The notes under the pieces are model-generated. The model ran no database searches and had not been told where the DNA came from. It saw nothing but the letters and a program-made list of their open reading frames with translations. From Alistipes dispar (GTDB taxonomy: Bacteria; Bacteroidota; Bacteroidia; Bacteroidales; Rikenellaceae), in contig NZ_AP019736.1 in the NCBI RefSeq assembly GCF_006542685.1, positions 186,001-250,000 on the forward strand: a DNA stretch of 64,000 bases, written 5' to 3'. The stretch's first letter is position 1; each line of letters opens with the position of its first letter. Below are positions 7,770 through 15,852 of this stretch, piece after piece. The translations under genes and the position numbers were made by a program.

Positions 7770-9359
7770 TTAGTATGAAAATCCTTCCTGAATTACCGAT
7801 GTGGAGACCACATACCCGTTCCCGTCGCCTCCGCTCTTGAACTTGTACCAGCTGTCGCGCAGGTAGTAACAGAGCAGGTAGTCAAGGCAGTCGGACAAGT
7901 GCCCGTACCGTTCATATTTGACACCGGTTTTCGGGTCGGTGGTCTTCTGTTTGCTCTTGGTACCGTCCTCGTTACGAAGCTGGTAAATCAGATCCTGGGT
8001 AAGTTTGCGACATTTGATATCGATTTGTATCTCCCAGCCTTCATAGCCCCCGAATACCTCGTTGACGAACTCGCACCGTGTAGCCTGCGGAGGCTGCTTG
8101 CGTAACAGCTTTACCTTCGGTCGCAGGATTCCTCTGCCGAAAGTGTCCGTGATGATGGTATAGTTGTTGATGCCGTCCTCGTTGGTGGTGGAGCGTTGTA
8201 ACCCGGAAGGGTCACCGGTCACATCCACTCCGCCGATATGCTTGTCCCGGTAAAGTTTTAAGCGTACTTTCCGTGCCAACGCAGGTGTGTTGTTCTCCTT
8301 TTCCTCCGGCTTGCCGAGTATCTCTTCCAGTATATAGACCTTCCTGTTTTCATAGTCTATTTGTGCGGAGAGCACCGACATTTGGGGGGCAACATTGAAG
8401 TCCCACACCGTGATGAGCGGCTTGGTCGGATCGTATGCTTTTTCTTTCAGTCCGGTAACGAGATGCCGGGAGCCGTCGAAACTGTTATAAATCGCCATAT
8501 CGTTGGCTTCCACGAAATCCCAGTTGCCATAGAGCAGGCGTTCCTTTGTCGCCTGATCCCGGATCTTGTTCAGGGCCGCCTCGTACACCTGACGGAAAGC
8601 GATATTCGGGTTGTCAAACACGGAAAAAGGTATATACGCTTCACCCTCGCGGCAGATGACCTTGTCTCCGTTTTCGTCCTGCACGAAGCGGGAACGCACC
8701 CAGTTAATCGTCGGATTGGTGGTGAGCAGCATTCTCGGAGTCTTGAATGTCTCATGGGTTCTCCAGCGGAGACGGGAGAACAGCACTTCGACGGCCCGTT
8801 CCGAGATTTCCGACACCTCGTCCACCATGGCGATGGTGTATTCCGAAGAGCCGAAACGCTCGAAGTTGGGGTCGCTGGGGATATCCGCCATCTCCTTCAT
8901 GATGATGACCGAGTCATTCCAGAATGTGAGCGTGCCTTCGAGGTTGTTTATCTTGTAGTTTGTATCCTCTTTCAGTCCCCAATCCTTCAGAATCGACTTG
9001 ATGGTATTCCATGTCGATTCCTTCAACGACTTGAGTGTCTTACGGGCCACCACCGCACGGATATTCTCGAACCGAATACATGAAGACACCAGCCAAACGC
9101 TGCCGATATACGATTTTCCGCCGCCGGCCGCTCCGCCTCCCAGTATCAGCTGCGGCAGGTTCTGCGACTTGCAATGCCTGCATTGAGGCCTGTACTGAGG
9201 GTTGCCTTGCTGGTCATAACCGATAAGGATTTGCTCGATCTCCCCGCCACAATGGGGACAATAGTTCGGTTGCAACAGTTTCCAGAGTTCATACTGCCGT
9301 GGGGACGGTTTGAACTCGATGCGCAGGTTTCTGGGTGGTTTGAGCCTGTTGACCGCCAT
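7770..9359 (-). CDS. terL: Phage terminase large subunit
   Basis: This is the DNA-packaging ATPase/nuclease of a tailed phage. Residues 34-37 (CPHC) and 60-63 (CRHC) form a zinc-ribbon-like pair ahead of the ATPase. Walker A is GGGAAGGGKS (74-83) and Walker B is TIAMVDEVSE. The C-terminal RNase H-fold nuclease has acidic positions in VWDFNVAP, VDVTGDPSG and LSDCLDYLL. I chose ATG at 9359 (529 aa) because it begins 5 bp after the preceding stop; the longer 9482 start would overlap that gene by 118 bp. Small terminase, portal and capsid genes are absent nearby, so the prophage is reduced or rearranged. Confidence 0.9.
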   Translation of the reverse strand: MAVNRLKPPRNLRIEFKPSPRQYELWKLLQPNYCPHCGGEIEQILIGYDQQGNPQYRPQCRHCKSQNLPQLILGGGAAGGGKSYIGSVWLVSSCIRFENIRAVVARKTLKSLKESTWNTIKSILKDWGLKEDTNYKINNLEGTLTFWNDSVIIMKEMADIPSDPNFERFGSSEYTIAMVDEVSEISERAVEVLFSRLRWRTHETFKTPRMLLTTNPTINWVRSRFVQDENGDKVICREGEAYIPFSVFDNPNIAFRQVYEAALNKIRDQATKERLLYGNWDFVEANDMAIYNSFDGSRHLVTGLKEKAYDPTKPLITVWDFNVAPQMSVLSAQIDYENRKVYILEEILGKPEEKENNTPALARKVRLKLYRDKHIGGVDVTGDPSGLQRSTTNEDGINNYTIITDTFGRGILRPKVKLLRKQPPQATRCEFVNEVFGGYEGWEIQIDIKCRKLTQDLIYQLRNEDGTKSKQKTTDPKTGVKYERYGHLSDCLDYLLCYYLRDSWYKFKSGGDGNGYVVSTSVIQEGFSY

Positions 9360-9364
9360 TCGAT

Positions 9365-9799
9365 TTATATAATCTGAATGGTTATGTCCCTTTCGGACTC
9401 GAGCATGGCATACAGTTTTTGGAATGTAGTACGGGATTCCAAAACTTTTCCCTTGACCGTATTCTTTCCCACGATGATACAACCGGCGGAATCTCCCTCG
9501 GTGTTGCCTGAATGGATCAGGATGCCGAGGAAATGAGGTACATCGTGCAGATATGGCATTTTTTTCTTGTACTTGGGGCTGTACTGAAGGGTAACTTTAT
9601 AAGTCCCGGCAGGAATGGCGGTCTTGGAATAGACCTTTTCCTTGCAGGTACAGGAACGGCCGCGAGGAGTATCCGGACAGGTTGCCGGAAGTTCCCTCAC
9701 GGCATCTTCGATGGTATTACAGAAAAATTTGCCGTCGATGGACAGGTCGCCTATGGTATAGGTCTGACCTTTGAATTTGCGGTTGAGTGTCAGCTTCAT
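9365..9799 (-). CDS. DUF5675 family protein
   Basis: A 144-residue protein with the DUF5675 signature: an N-terminal LTLNRKFKGQTYTIGDLSIDG, a PAGTYKVTLQYSPK segment and the motif IHSGNTEGDSAGCIIVG around residues 98-114. Such proteins occur in phage and conjugative-element clusters and are often suggested to act on cell walls, but the activity is not established. It has no signal peptide. It is the first gene of the leftward terminase unit, 5 bp before terL. Confidence 0.8.
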   Translation of the reverse strand: MKLTLNRKFKGQTYTIGDLSIDGKFFCNTIEDAVRELPATCPDTPRGRSCTCKEKVYSKTAIPAGTYKVTLQYSPKYKKKMPYLHDVPHFLGILIHSGNTEGDSAGCIIVGKNTVKGKVLESRTTFQKLYAMLESERDITIQII

Positions 9800-9801
9800 A
9801 C

Positions 9802-9822
9802 TTCGATACTATTTGTATCGAA
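9802..9822. promoter_or_regulatory. Inverted repeat between divergent genes
   Basis: A perfect TTCGATAC/GTATCGAA repeat with a five-base spacer sits 3 bp upstream of the DUF5675 start, in the divergent region shared with the HU gene. It is a plausible repressor operator. Confidence 0.35.
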
Positions 9823-9893
9823 AGAGTAGAGACGGACGCCGGCTAATGTTTATTATATGTGTTTGTAAAAGGAGGATATTTCAGGAAATGATG

Positions 9894-9901
9894 TATCTTT
9901 G
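9894..9901 (+). promoter_or_regulatory. -7 promoter box for HU gene
   Basis: TATCTTTG fits the Bacteroidetes TAnnTTTG box 34 bp upstream of the HU start. No TTTG was found at the usual spacing for the -33 box. Confidence 0.45.
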
Positions 9902-9935
9902 TGAACGGATTGACAGTATTTAATCAAGAGTTAAT

Positions 9936-10217
9936 ATGACAAAAGCGGATATCGTCAGGGAAATAGCAACGCAGACCGGTCTGGAGAAGCAGGTCGTGTT
10001 ACAAGTTGTCGAAGGATTCATGGATAGCGTAAAGTCTTCCATGATAAACGGCGAGGAGGTTTATCTTCGCGGCTTCGGTTCTTTTATCATCAAACACCGT
10101 GCGGAAAAGACAGCACGCAACATAAGCAGGAATACCACGATAATAGTGCCTGCCCACAATATCCCGGCATTCAAGCCGTCAAAAGCCTTTGCAGGAAGGA
10201 TGAAATCAGACAAATAA
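9936..10217 (+). CDS. HU/IHF family DNA-binding protein
   Basis: A 93-residue histone-like protein. MTKADIVREIATQTGL, VLQVVEGFMDSVKSSMINGE and VYLRGFGSFIIKHRAEKTAR match the helical body and arm start of HU/IHF, and PAFKPSKAF is the usual C-terminal end. It acts as a dimer that bends DNA. Encoded inside the phage-like element next to an integrase, it may serve recombination or packaging, which is inference. It is transcribed opposite to terL. Confidence 0.92.
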   Translation: MTKADIVREIATQTGLEKQVVLQVVEGFMDSVKSSMINGEEVYLRGFGSFIIKHRAEKTARNISRNTTIIVPAHNIPAFKPSKAFAGRMKSDK

Positions 10218-10230
10218 GGTGATTATATGC

Positions 10231-10259
10231 AACAGGAGCGTTATTCAGATGCTCCTGTT
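10231..10259. terminator. Bidirectional hairpin between convergent genes
   Basis: A nine-bp perfect stem (10231-10239 with 10251-10259) lies 13 bp after the HU stop and overlaps the stop codon of the convergent gene at 10241. No long T-run follows on either side. Confidence 0.5.
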
Positions 10260-10477
10260 ACTTTATACAGGGCAACGAGGTTGGTATTGTCCGATTGGAA
10301 CAGGAAACGGCCGTTGCTTAAAAGGCATTCGTGGATGGTGTTGTCATTAGGATCCGACTCCAATAAAGCCCCCGCCTTGTTTTCATCGATAAGCAGCATT
10401 TCTATGCCTTGTACGGTGGCGGCAGTTGCATCAGCAGGAATTTTCAAAAGTTCATCCATCAGATTCATGTCGTTCAT
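10241..10477 (-). CDS. Small hypothetical protein
   Basis: This 78-residue acidic protein begins MNDMNLMDELLKIPAD. I chose ATG at 10477 because GGAG lies 6 bases upstream; the frame extends to 10513 but without such support. There is no export signal or motif I recognise. It is convergent with HU and probably belongs to the element. The stop codon falls in the shared hairpin. Confidence 0.5.
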   Translation of the reverse strand: MNDMNLMDELLKIPADATAATVQGIEMLLIDENKAGALLESDPNDNTIHECLLSNGRFLFQSDNTNLVALYKVTGASE

Positions 10478-10534
10478 AATATCTCCGTATTTGGCTTGAG
10501 TCCCGTCAAGCATTCAATGTACCAAGACCAAAAA

Positions 10535-10660
10535 GCGTGGGACATAACCCGTAGCACCGAGGTTCTGGTAAACCTATCCGCAAACAAGTTAAGCCCACGC
10601 AAAAGCATAGGCGAAAACTGTTTGTCCTGCGGATAAGTGAAATTTACCAGATTTCGGTGC
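10535..10660. repeat. Structured inverted repeat with interlocked arms
   Basis: Three nested seven-bp pairings form a long imperfect stem: GCACCGA 10554 with TCGGTGC 10654, CTGGTAA 10565 with TTACCAG 10644, and TATCCGC 10575 with GCGGATA 10629. A fourth pair, GCGTGGG 10535 with CCCACGC 10594, crosses this stem, as in a pseudoknot. Short frames on both strands cross it and look non-coding. A small AAAGC-TAAC-GCTTT hairpin follows. Confidence 0.5.
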
Positions 10661-10773
10661 ATGACAAAAGCTAACGCTTTCCGTATTTTATTATGTCGTT
10701 CTGCCAATATGGTTTTTATGCCGCATCTGCAGAAGAACCGGCCATTATGTGATAACGACCGGACGTGTAAAGG

Positions 10774-10950
10774 TTATTTTTTAGACTCTTCCAAGGAAAG
10801 CTTACGAAACTCTTTCATCAGTTTTTCCAGTTCCAACGAGGTCTTACGGGCACGGGTCCCTGCGGCCTTGTTGCCTTTTTCAATCTGAAGTGCCGCATCC
10901 GTGGAGAATGTAGCATATACTTCCTGTATTTTTGAAACCAATTCTTTCAT
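10774..10950 (-). CDS. Histone H1-like protein
   Basis: A 58-residue basic, Lys/Ala-rich helical protein: MKELVSKIQEVYATFSTDAA, then GNKAAGTRARKTSLELEKLM. It matches the short Bacteroidetes histone H1/Hc1-like family in the VSKIQ...GNKAAGTRAR...LEKLMKEFRK pattern. I start at 10950 (MKELV); the longer frame would add a hydrophobic stretch unlike the family. It probably binds DNA. Its neighbours are the integrase and the structured repeat. Confidence 0.75.
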   Translation of the reverse strand: MKELVSKIQEVYATFSTDAALQIEKGNKAAGTRARKTSLELEKLMKEFRKLSLEESKK

Positions 10951-11128
10951 ATAAATTCTATTTAAGTTATTGACCACAAAGGTAATGAAAATAATCGAGA
11001 ATAAGAGCGATTTTGTCAATATTGCAAATATCACATTGGTAATCAATGACTTTTAACAGCCATTACACCGTATGATTTATCCATCAGAGAAATTATCAAG
11101 GTGTTTACAACTTTATGGATATGTCTGG

Positions 11129-12406
11129 TCAGAACATTTCTTCCATCTGCCGCTTGATTTCTTCCCGCTTTGTATTCTTGTAGTAATGCTTATAGATGGT
11201 CAATGGGCTGTTACCAGCCATCTCTGCAACCACATACGGATTATTACCGGCATCTACCATCTTCGATATGAAAGAGCCACGGGCGGAATACCATGTGATG
11301 TTTTCTTTAATGCGCAACATCTTGCATGCTTTCGTCAAGGTTTGTGAAAGGCGTGTGGAAATTTGCTTGACACGTGTAGTCTTCTTGGAAGTGGTCGTGT
11401 GTTTATGAGTAAAAACAGGAAATACATAATTTCCATAACTTTGCCCACGGTATTTATTCATGATGGCTTTTGCTTTACTGAGTAATTCCGGTTTGGCTGT
11501 TTTGGGAAACTTGATACGTTCATAGACGATGCGGTCTTCCTGGACCAAATCCCATGTCAGGTTACATACATCGACATTCGCCATACCTCCGGTATAGTAG
11601 CTGAACAGGAACAAATCAAGATGCAACTGCTCTTTTTTCGTAAACAAGGTACGGTCAACATTTGCGATTTTAGCTATGACTGTTTCCGGAACTGCTCTTG
11701 AAGTGGTTTCCGGCCAATTAATATCATCACCGAGACAGAGGAAGTTATCCATATTCACCCCGTACATCTCTTTCTTTTCTGCCTGCCTGCATACGGCACG
11801 GAGCAACCTTAGTTTGTGTGTAAGTCCGGCCTTGTTGCCATTTCTGATACCTCTTTCTTTAAGCCAAAACGCAAAGTCAAGAAGAAACTCTTCTGTAATA
11901 TCCGTAAAGAAATAAGAGGAAAAGGCTTTTTCATATTTTTCCTTTGTAAACGCCTGCAGTTCACGCTTGAGATAGACATACCGTTTAGCATTGGTCGTGC
12001 TGTCGACAATCTGACCGTTCTTGATGCGTTTCTTGTTTTTGAATGTCTCTTCAAGATAATCGATCATCTGCTGGACACTCTTTACTTTGACCTCGGGTTT
12101 GGCCGCCTTGATTTCATCGAAGCAATGTGATAGCTGGACGGGCGACCAGTTCCTGCCTTCCATCTCCCAGGTATCGGCGACATGCAGATATTTGGTTCGC
12201 AAATCGAAAAGCAGTTTGTTCTTGGTAGTGGCCTCCGCACTCCCTACACGGAAACTCTGAGACTTGACATCCCAGTCTTTTAATAGCCCTGTGATGTTTA
12301 TAACCTTCGGCACACGGGCGTAACCGGTCTTGAAGAAAATTATCTCCAGCTTGACCATCTTGGTGTCTTTCGGGTTCTGCTTACCCCTGATGTTAATCGT
12401 GTACAT
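11129..12406 (-). CDS. Tyrosine recombinase / integrase
   Basis: This 425-residue site-specific recombinase has an N-terminal arm-binding beta region (residues 1-75), a SAM-like core-binding domain (about 105-205) and a catalytic domain from about 235. The end carries the nucleophile Tyr in SPLTIYKHYYKNTKREEI. Box I reads YYTGGMANVDVCNL where most relatives have Arg, and the HxxR motif is YSARGSF. Loss of the first Arg is tolerated in some Bacteroides integrases such as IntDOT, so it may still be active. It likely moves the element to its left; the 22-bp inverted repeat lies directly upstream. Confidence 0.9.
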   Translation of the reverse strand: MYTINIRGKQNPKDTKMVKLEIIFFKTGYARVPKVINITGLLKDWDVKSQSFRVGSAEATTKNKLLFDLRTKYLHVADTWEMEGRNWSPVQLSHCFDEIKAAKPEVKVKSVQQMIDYLEETFKNKKRIKNGQIVDSTTNAKRYVYLKRELQAFTKEKYEKAFSSYFFTDITEEFLLDFAFWLKERGIRNGNKAGLTHKLRLLRAVCRQAEKKEMYGVNMDNFLCLGDDINWPETTSRAVPETVIAKIANVDRTLFTKKEQLHLDLFLFSYYTGGMANVDVCNLTWDLVQEDRIVYERIKFPKTAKPELLSKAKAIMNKYRGQSYGNYVFPVFTHKHTTTSKKTTRVKQISTRLSQTLTKACKMLRIKENITWYSARGSFISKMVDAGNNPYVVAEMAGNSPLTIYKHYYKNTKREEIKRQMEEMF

Positions 12407-12410
12407 AGAC

Positions 12411-12572
12411 TGATAACGAGTTAGTTAATGACTTATTATTAATTCGCATTAGTAGGAATCAATTGGTATTAATTAACCTACATAGAAACCTACATGAAAA
12501 GAGTAGTTTCCTTAGCGAAATAATGTTTATACGGATAAATCCGTACTTGTGTCATTTACTAACTCGTTATCA
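12411..12572. repeat. 22-bp inverted repeat and direct repeats upstream of the integrase
   Basis: TGATAACGAGTTAGTTAATGAC at 12411-12432 faces its inverse at 12551-12572 with one mismatch. Between them lie two direct copies of AACCTACAT three bases apart (near 12475). This layout, in an AT-rich gap immediately behind an integrase start, fits integrase arm or core sites (att region), but no second att copy is visible in the window. Confidence 0.5.
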
Positions 12573-12586
12573 ATCAACTATTTTCC

Positions 12587-15500
12587 CTAATCACAAAAGT
12601 TGTGTCCGAAAAAAGGGTGTGCCAGTTTATTGTACTCTTTTTCTATTTCATCACGCGAAAAATTCGGACTGCGTAACATTGCCATAAACCGTCCGTCGGA
12701 CTTTAGAAACTTATAAAATTCGTTTGTCCTCGCAAAGTAGAATTGTATCTCTTGCTCTCTTTCCTGTTCGGTTGCGTTTAGTCGGGCAAGAATGTCGAAT
12801 ATCGATGCCAACCCGCCTCTGTTCTCTCCCGTATTTTTCTTGCTTTTAGGGTTTGCGGGGTCGTCGTCCGGCTCCTGTAGCTCTTCTATCTCAACTTCAT
12901 CACTCACGAGCAAACCAATTTCTCCATCGAATGTAGTGTGTATTGAGCCGATAGAGTCTTGCGGCTCAAATAAAGATCGATAAATATTGCAGTATCGCTG
13001 CCAGAAATCAATAAATACGGCATCCTTAAATTGAACATCCAATTCGATTACACCTTGCAAAAGGACTAGCAGAGAGTTGTACCGCCCGATAGTTTTGCGC
13101 AGTGCTTTTGCTGGATCATCGTCGCTTGTGGAGGCCGTTTCCTCACTATGTGCTTTAAGATCTTGCGTGTATTGTGTATGCGCCTCCATTACATTCTTAA
13201 TCCACGCTCGAATGTCGGCGTCCATATCAAGACATAGTTGAGCATTACCCTCTGCATTGTTGACAGAAGATCTATATCGCTCGAACCACTTGATGTAAAT
13301 CGGTTGTGATAATAATTCTCGATACAGCTCCTGAATAATCGCCTTTTCACGAAGCGGGTCAAAGTCCGTGATAACCATACCACAGAACTTGGCAAAAGCA
13401 TCCCGAATATTTTTTTCGTTGACGTTGCCGAATGAGAAGTCTATAATATGGCACTCTTCTTTGTACTTGGCCTTGCGATTTACGCGCGAGATTGTCTGAA
13501 TGGCATTAATGTCCCGAATCTCCTTGTCAAGAAACAGGGTGTGTAGCTTGGGCTCATCAAAACCCGTTTGCAGCTTATCAACAACAATGATAAGCCCGTT
13601 TTTTGCCGTCTTGAAGTTGTCTATCACCTTATCCTCAGCCACACCGCCGTTCATCGACGAACATTTCTCATACTTTTGATTGTCGGAGTAGACGATAGTA
13701 ACAGGGGCATCGGCATATTTAGCAAAAGTTCCCGATGCTGTCTTTTCCGAGATCAACCGACGAATGATTTTATAGTACTGAATAGCAATAGGAATAGAGC
13801 TAACCGCAAGCATGGCTTTTCCCGTGCCACGAATTTTTCCGTAAACCAGAGAAAGCAGACGATTGACCACGAACTCGGCAATTGCTTTCATTCGGTCCGG
13901 GTTTTCGTATATTTGTTTTCTGGCGAACGATACCCGTTCCTCCTGCCCCGAATTCATCGCTGCCGTTATAGCCTGCATAACGCCATTGGGGAGTTCAAAA
14001 TACATTTTTGCAGACACGGGAATAATATGCTTCGTCGGATCAAGAATGTAACCGTCGGCTATGGCTTCCTTCATGGTGTATGAATCGAATGGCCTCCATA
14101 GCTGATTAAAATTGGTGCTTCTGTGAAATTCACCAAAGCGGGCCAACACTCGGTCGCTGGGAGTTGCCGTGAAACCGACAATCAGATTTTTCTTTGTAAA
14201 ACCCCTCGTGATAAATCCTCCGTTCTCATCGAAGATATCCTGCAGCTCATCAAAAGCCGAATACATCTCCTGATGAACATCATCGGTGTTTGAGCGGTGT
14301 ACCTCATCAATAAGAAAAGCCACGCGCATATTCTTGAAATCCTTGCCAGCTTTTTCGATGGCTTTCTTGAGTTCCCAGAATTTCTGAATATTTACGACGA
14401 TGATACGGCGTTTGTCGCTCAACGCCTTCACAAAGGTGTCTTGGTCGGTCGCCTCTACGAACATGGCCTTGTCGATGTTCATGTTGAGTATCATCGAGTC
14501 GAGCTGGTCACGCAATTGCAGGCGATCGACAACGAGCAGAATCTTGTTATAAACCCATTCGCCTTTGTAGCGCAGGTCTTTGAGTTGTAGAGCTGTCCAA
14601 CCTATTATGTTGCTTTTCCCGAATCCGGCCGCATATTGCAGCAAGAGCGAATAGACATATTTGTTGTTGCAATAACTGTCTCTCTCGGCAACTACGCGGT
14701 CTATCAGGTCCTGTGGTGCGTTGAGCGCTTGCAGTTCAGCCCGCAGTCGGTTGATAAAATACAAGGGCTCATTTTCGTGGTCCAGGAATTCCTGGACACG
14801 CTCCATGATTCGGTCGCAACCGAATTTCTGCTTCGGACGCGGACATATCAGACGACCTGTTTTGTCCTTATACTCCTTTTTCTGTACTTTATGGCCATTC
14901 ACAACAGACGTTACGGTCTTATAGGTGTATGCCATGAAGTTGTAGTAGAGTATCTCCTTCTCGATCATCTTCTTGGAGTAGAGCGAACGCATTGCCTCTT
15001 CGAAGCGAACGCGCGGATCGGTTGCTTCCACTTGCTTTATGGGGAGGGGCTTGAATACCTTCTCCACCACCGGACGGAAAGAAGAAATCGAGATGGTGTT
15101 GTCTTGAAAACCTCGCTTTGCTTCATCAAAGAACTGTCCCGGATCCCGCAGTATATATGTGTCCGTGATGTCCGTGGTTACGAGATGAATCGATTTCTCA
15201 AACGGCCGGAGCATACGACGGCAAAGCGTTTGCGCTACATCGTTTCCATTGGCAATTTTGGTATATTCCCATACGGCTTCAAGGTAATCGGTAATGATTT
15301 TGTTCCTGCCGTTCGTTTTTGCGGTCTGATTGGTGAAGTTGCTCTTCAACTCGGCATAACCGAGAAAAATGCCGTTGACAAAGAACGACAGGTCGGGACG
15401 AAATGCAAATATCTTTTTGGCGTCGTGGTGGAACGAATAGCTCATCTCCTCGACGGCCGCAAATATGTTTTTGTTGAAGTCCTCGTCTCCGCGCAACTCC

Positions 15501-15838
15501 GAACCACTGACATAAATAAGTTGCAGAATTTCGCCTTCGAATGTAATGGTTCGGTTTTTATTCAGGAAGATAGCCACGTTGGCACTCGCCTCAATCTTCT
15601 CGCGAATCATATCCATAATGGCCCGAAGCAATTTTTGCTCGTCGCCATTGTATTCACTCTTTTTGAGCAGATTATTCCAGGCCTTGCGCGAATTCTCTTT
15701 CAAGAACTCGTACAGATTGGCCGGAATAAACAAATCGGGCGAAACGGCATTATTCTTTATTTCACGAAAACCAAGACCATCTGCACGGCGGCAGAAGAAG
15801 TCCATTACATACTCACTTTGCAACTCAAGTTCGGTCAT
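12587..15838 (-). CDS. hsdR: Type I restriction endonuclease subunit R
   Basis: This 1083-residue motor/nuclease subunit cuts DNA far from its site after ATP-driven translocation. The PD-(D/E)xK nuclease is visible as RPDLSFFVNGIFLGYAELKS at about residues 147-166. Walker A is AAGFGKSN (about 399-406), the DEAD-like box is FLIDEVHRSN, motif III is GFTATPSD, and motif VI is QTISRVNRKAKYKEECHIIDF. Length and motif order are normal. It starts 14 bp after the hsdS stop as the last gene of the operon. No damage is visible, so the system appears functional. Confidence 0.95.
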   Translation of the reverse strand: MTELELQSEYVMDFFCRRADGLGFREIKNNAVSPDLFIPANLYEFLKENSRKAWNNLLKKSEYNGDEQKLLRAIMDMIREKIEASANVAIFLNKNRTITFEGEILQLIYVSGSELRGDEDFNKNIFAAVEEMSYSFHHDAKKIFAFRPDLSFFVNGIFLGYAELKSNFTNQTAKTNGRNKIITDYLEAVWEYTKIANGNDVAQTLCRRMLRPFEKSIHLVTTDITDTYILRDPGQFFDEAKRGFQDNTISISSFRPVVEKVFKPLPIKQVEATDPRVRFEEAMRSLYSKKMIEKEILYYNFMAYTYKTVTSVVNGHKVQKKEYKDKTGRLICPRPKQKFGCDRIMERVQEFLDHENEPLYFINRLRAELQALNAPQDLIDRVVAERDSYCNNKYVYSLLLQYAAGFGKSNIIGWTALQLKDLRYKGEWVYNKILLVVDRLQLRDQLDSMILNMNIDKAMFVEATDQDTFVKALSDKRRIIVVNIQKFWELKKAIEKAGKDFKNMRVAFLIDEVHRSNTDDVHQEMYSAFDELQDIFDENGGFITRGFTKKNLIVGFTATPSDRVLARFGEFHRSTNFNQLWRPFDSYTMKEAIADGYILDPTKHIIPVSAKMYFELPNGVMQAITAAMNSGQEERVSFARKQIYENPDRMKAIAEFVVNRLLSLVYGKIRGTGKAMLAVSSIPIAIQYYKIIRRLISEKTASGTFAKYADAPVTIVYSDNQKYEKCSSMNGGVAEDKVIDNFKTAKNGLIIVVDKLQTGFDEPKLHTLFLDKEIRDINAIQTISRVNRKAKYKEECHIIDFSFGNVNEKNIRDAFAKFCGMVITDFDPLREKAIIQELYRELLSQPIYIKWFERYRSSVNNAEGNAQLCLDMDADIRAWIKNVMEAHTQYTQDLKAHSEETASTSDDDPAKALRKTIGRYNSLLVLLQGVIELDVQFKDAVFIDFWQRYCNIYRSLFEPQDSIGSIHTTFDGEIGLLVSDEVEIEELQEPDDDPANPKSKKNTGENRGGLASIFDILARLNATEQEREQEIQFYFARTNEFYKFLKSDGRFMAMLRSPNFSRDEIEKEYNKLAHPFFGHNFCD

Positions 15839-15852
15839 AATCCAATATAGTT

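Noticed and set aside
10474..10707. A 77-codon frame over the structured repeat
   Set aside because: It follows the inverted repeat arms, and frames exist on both strands, as expected from palindromic non-coding DNA.
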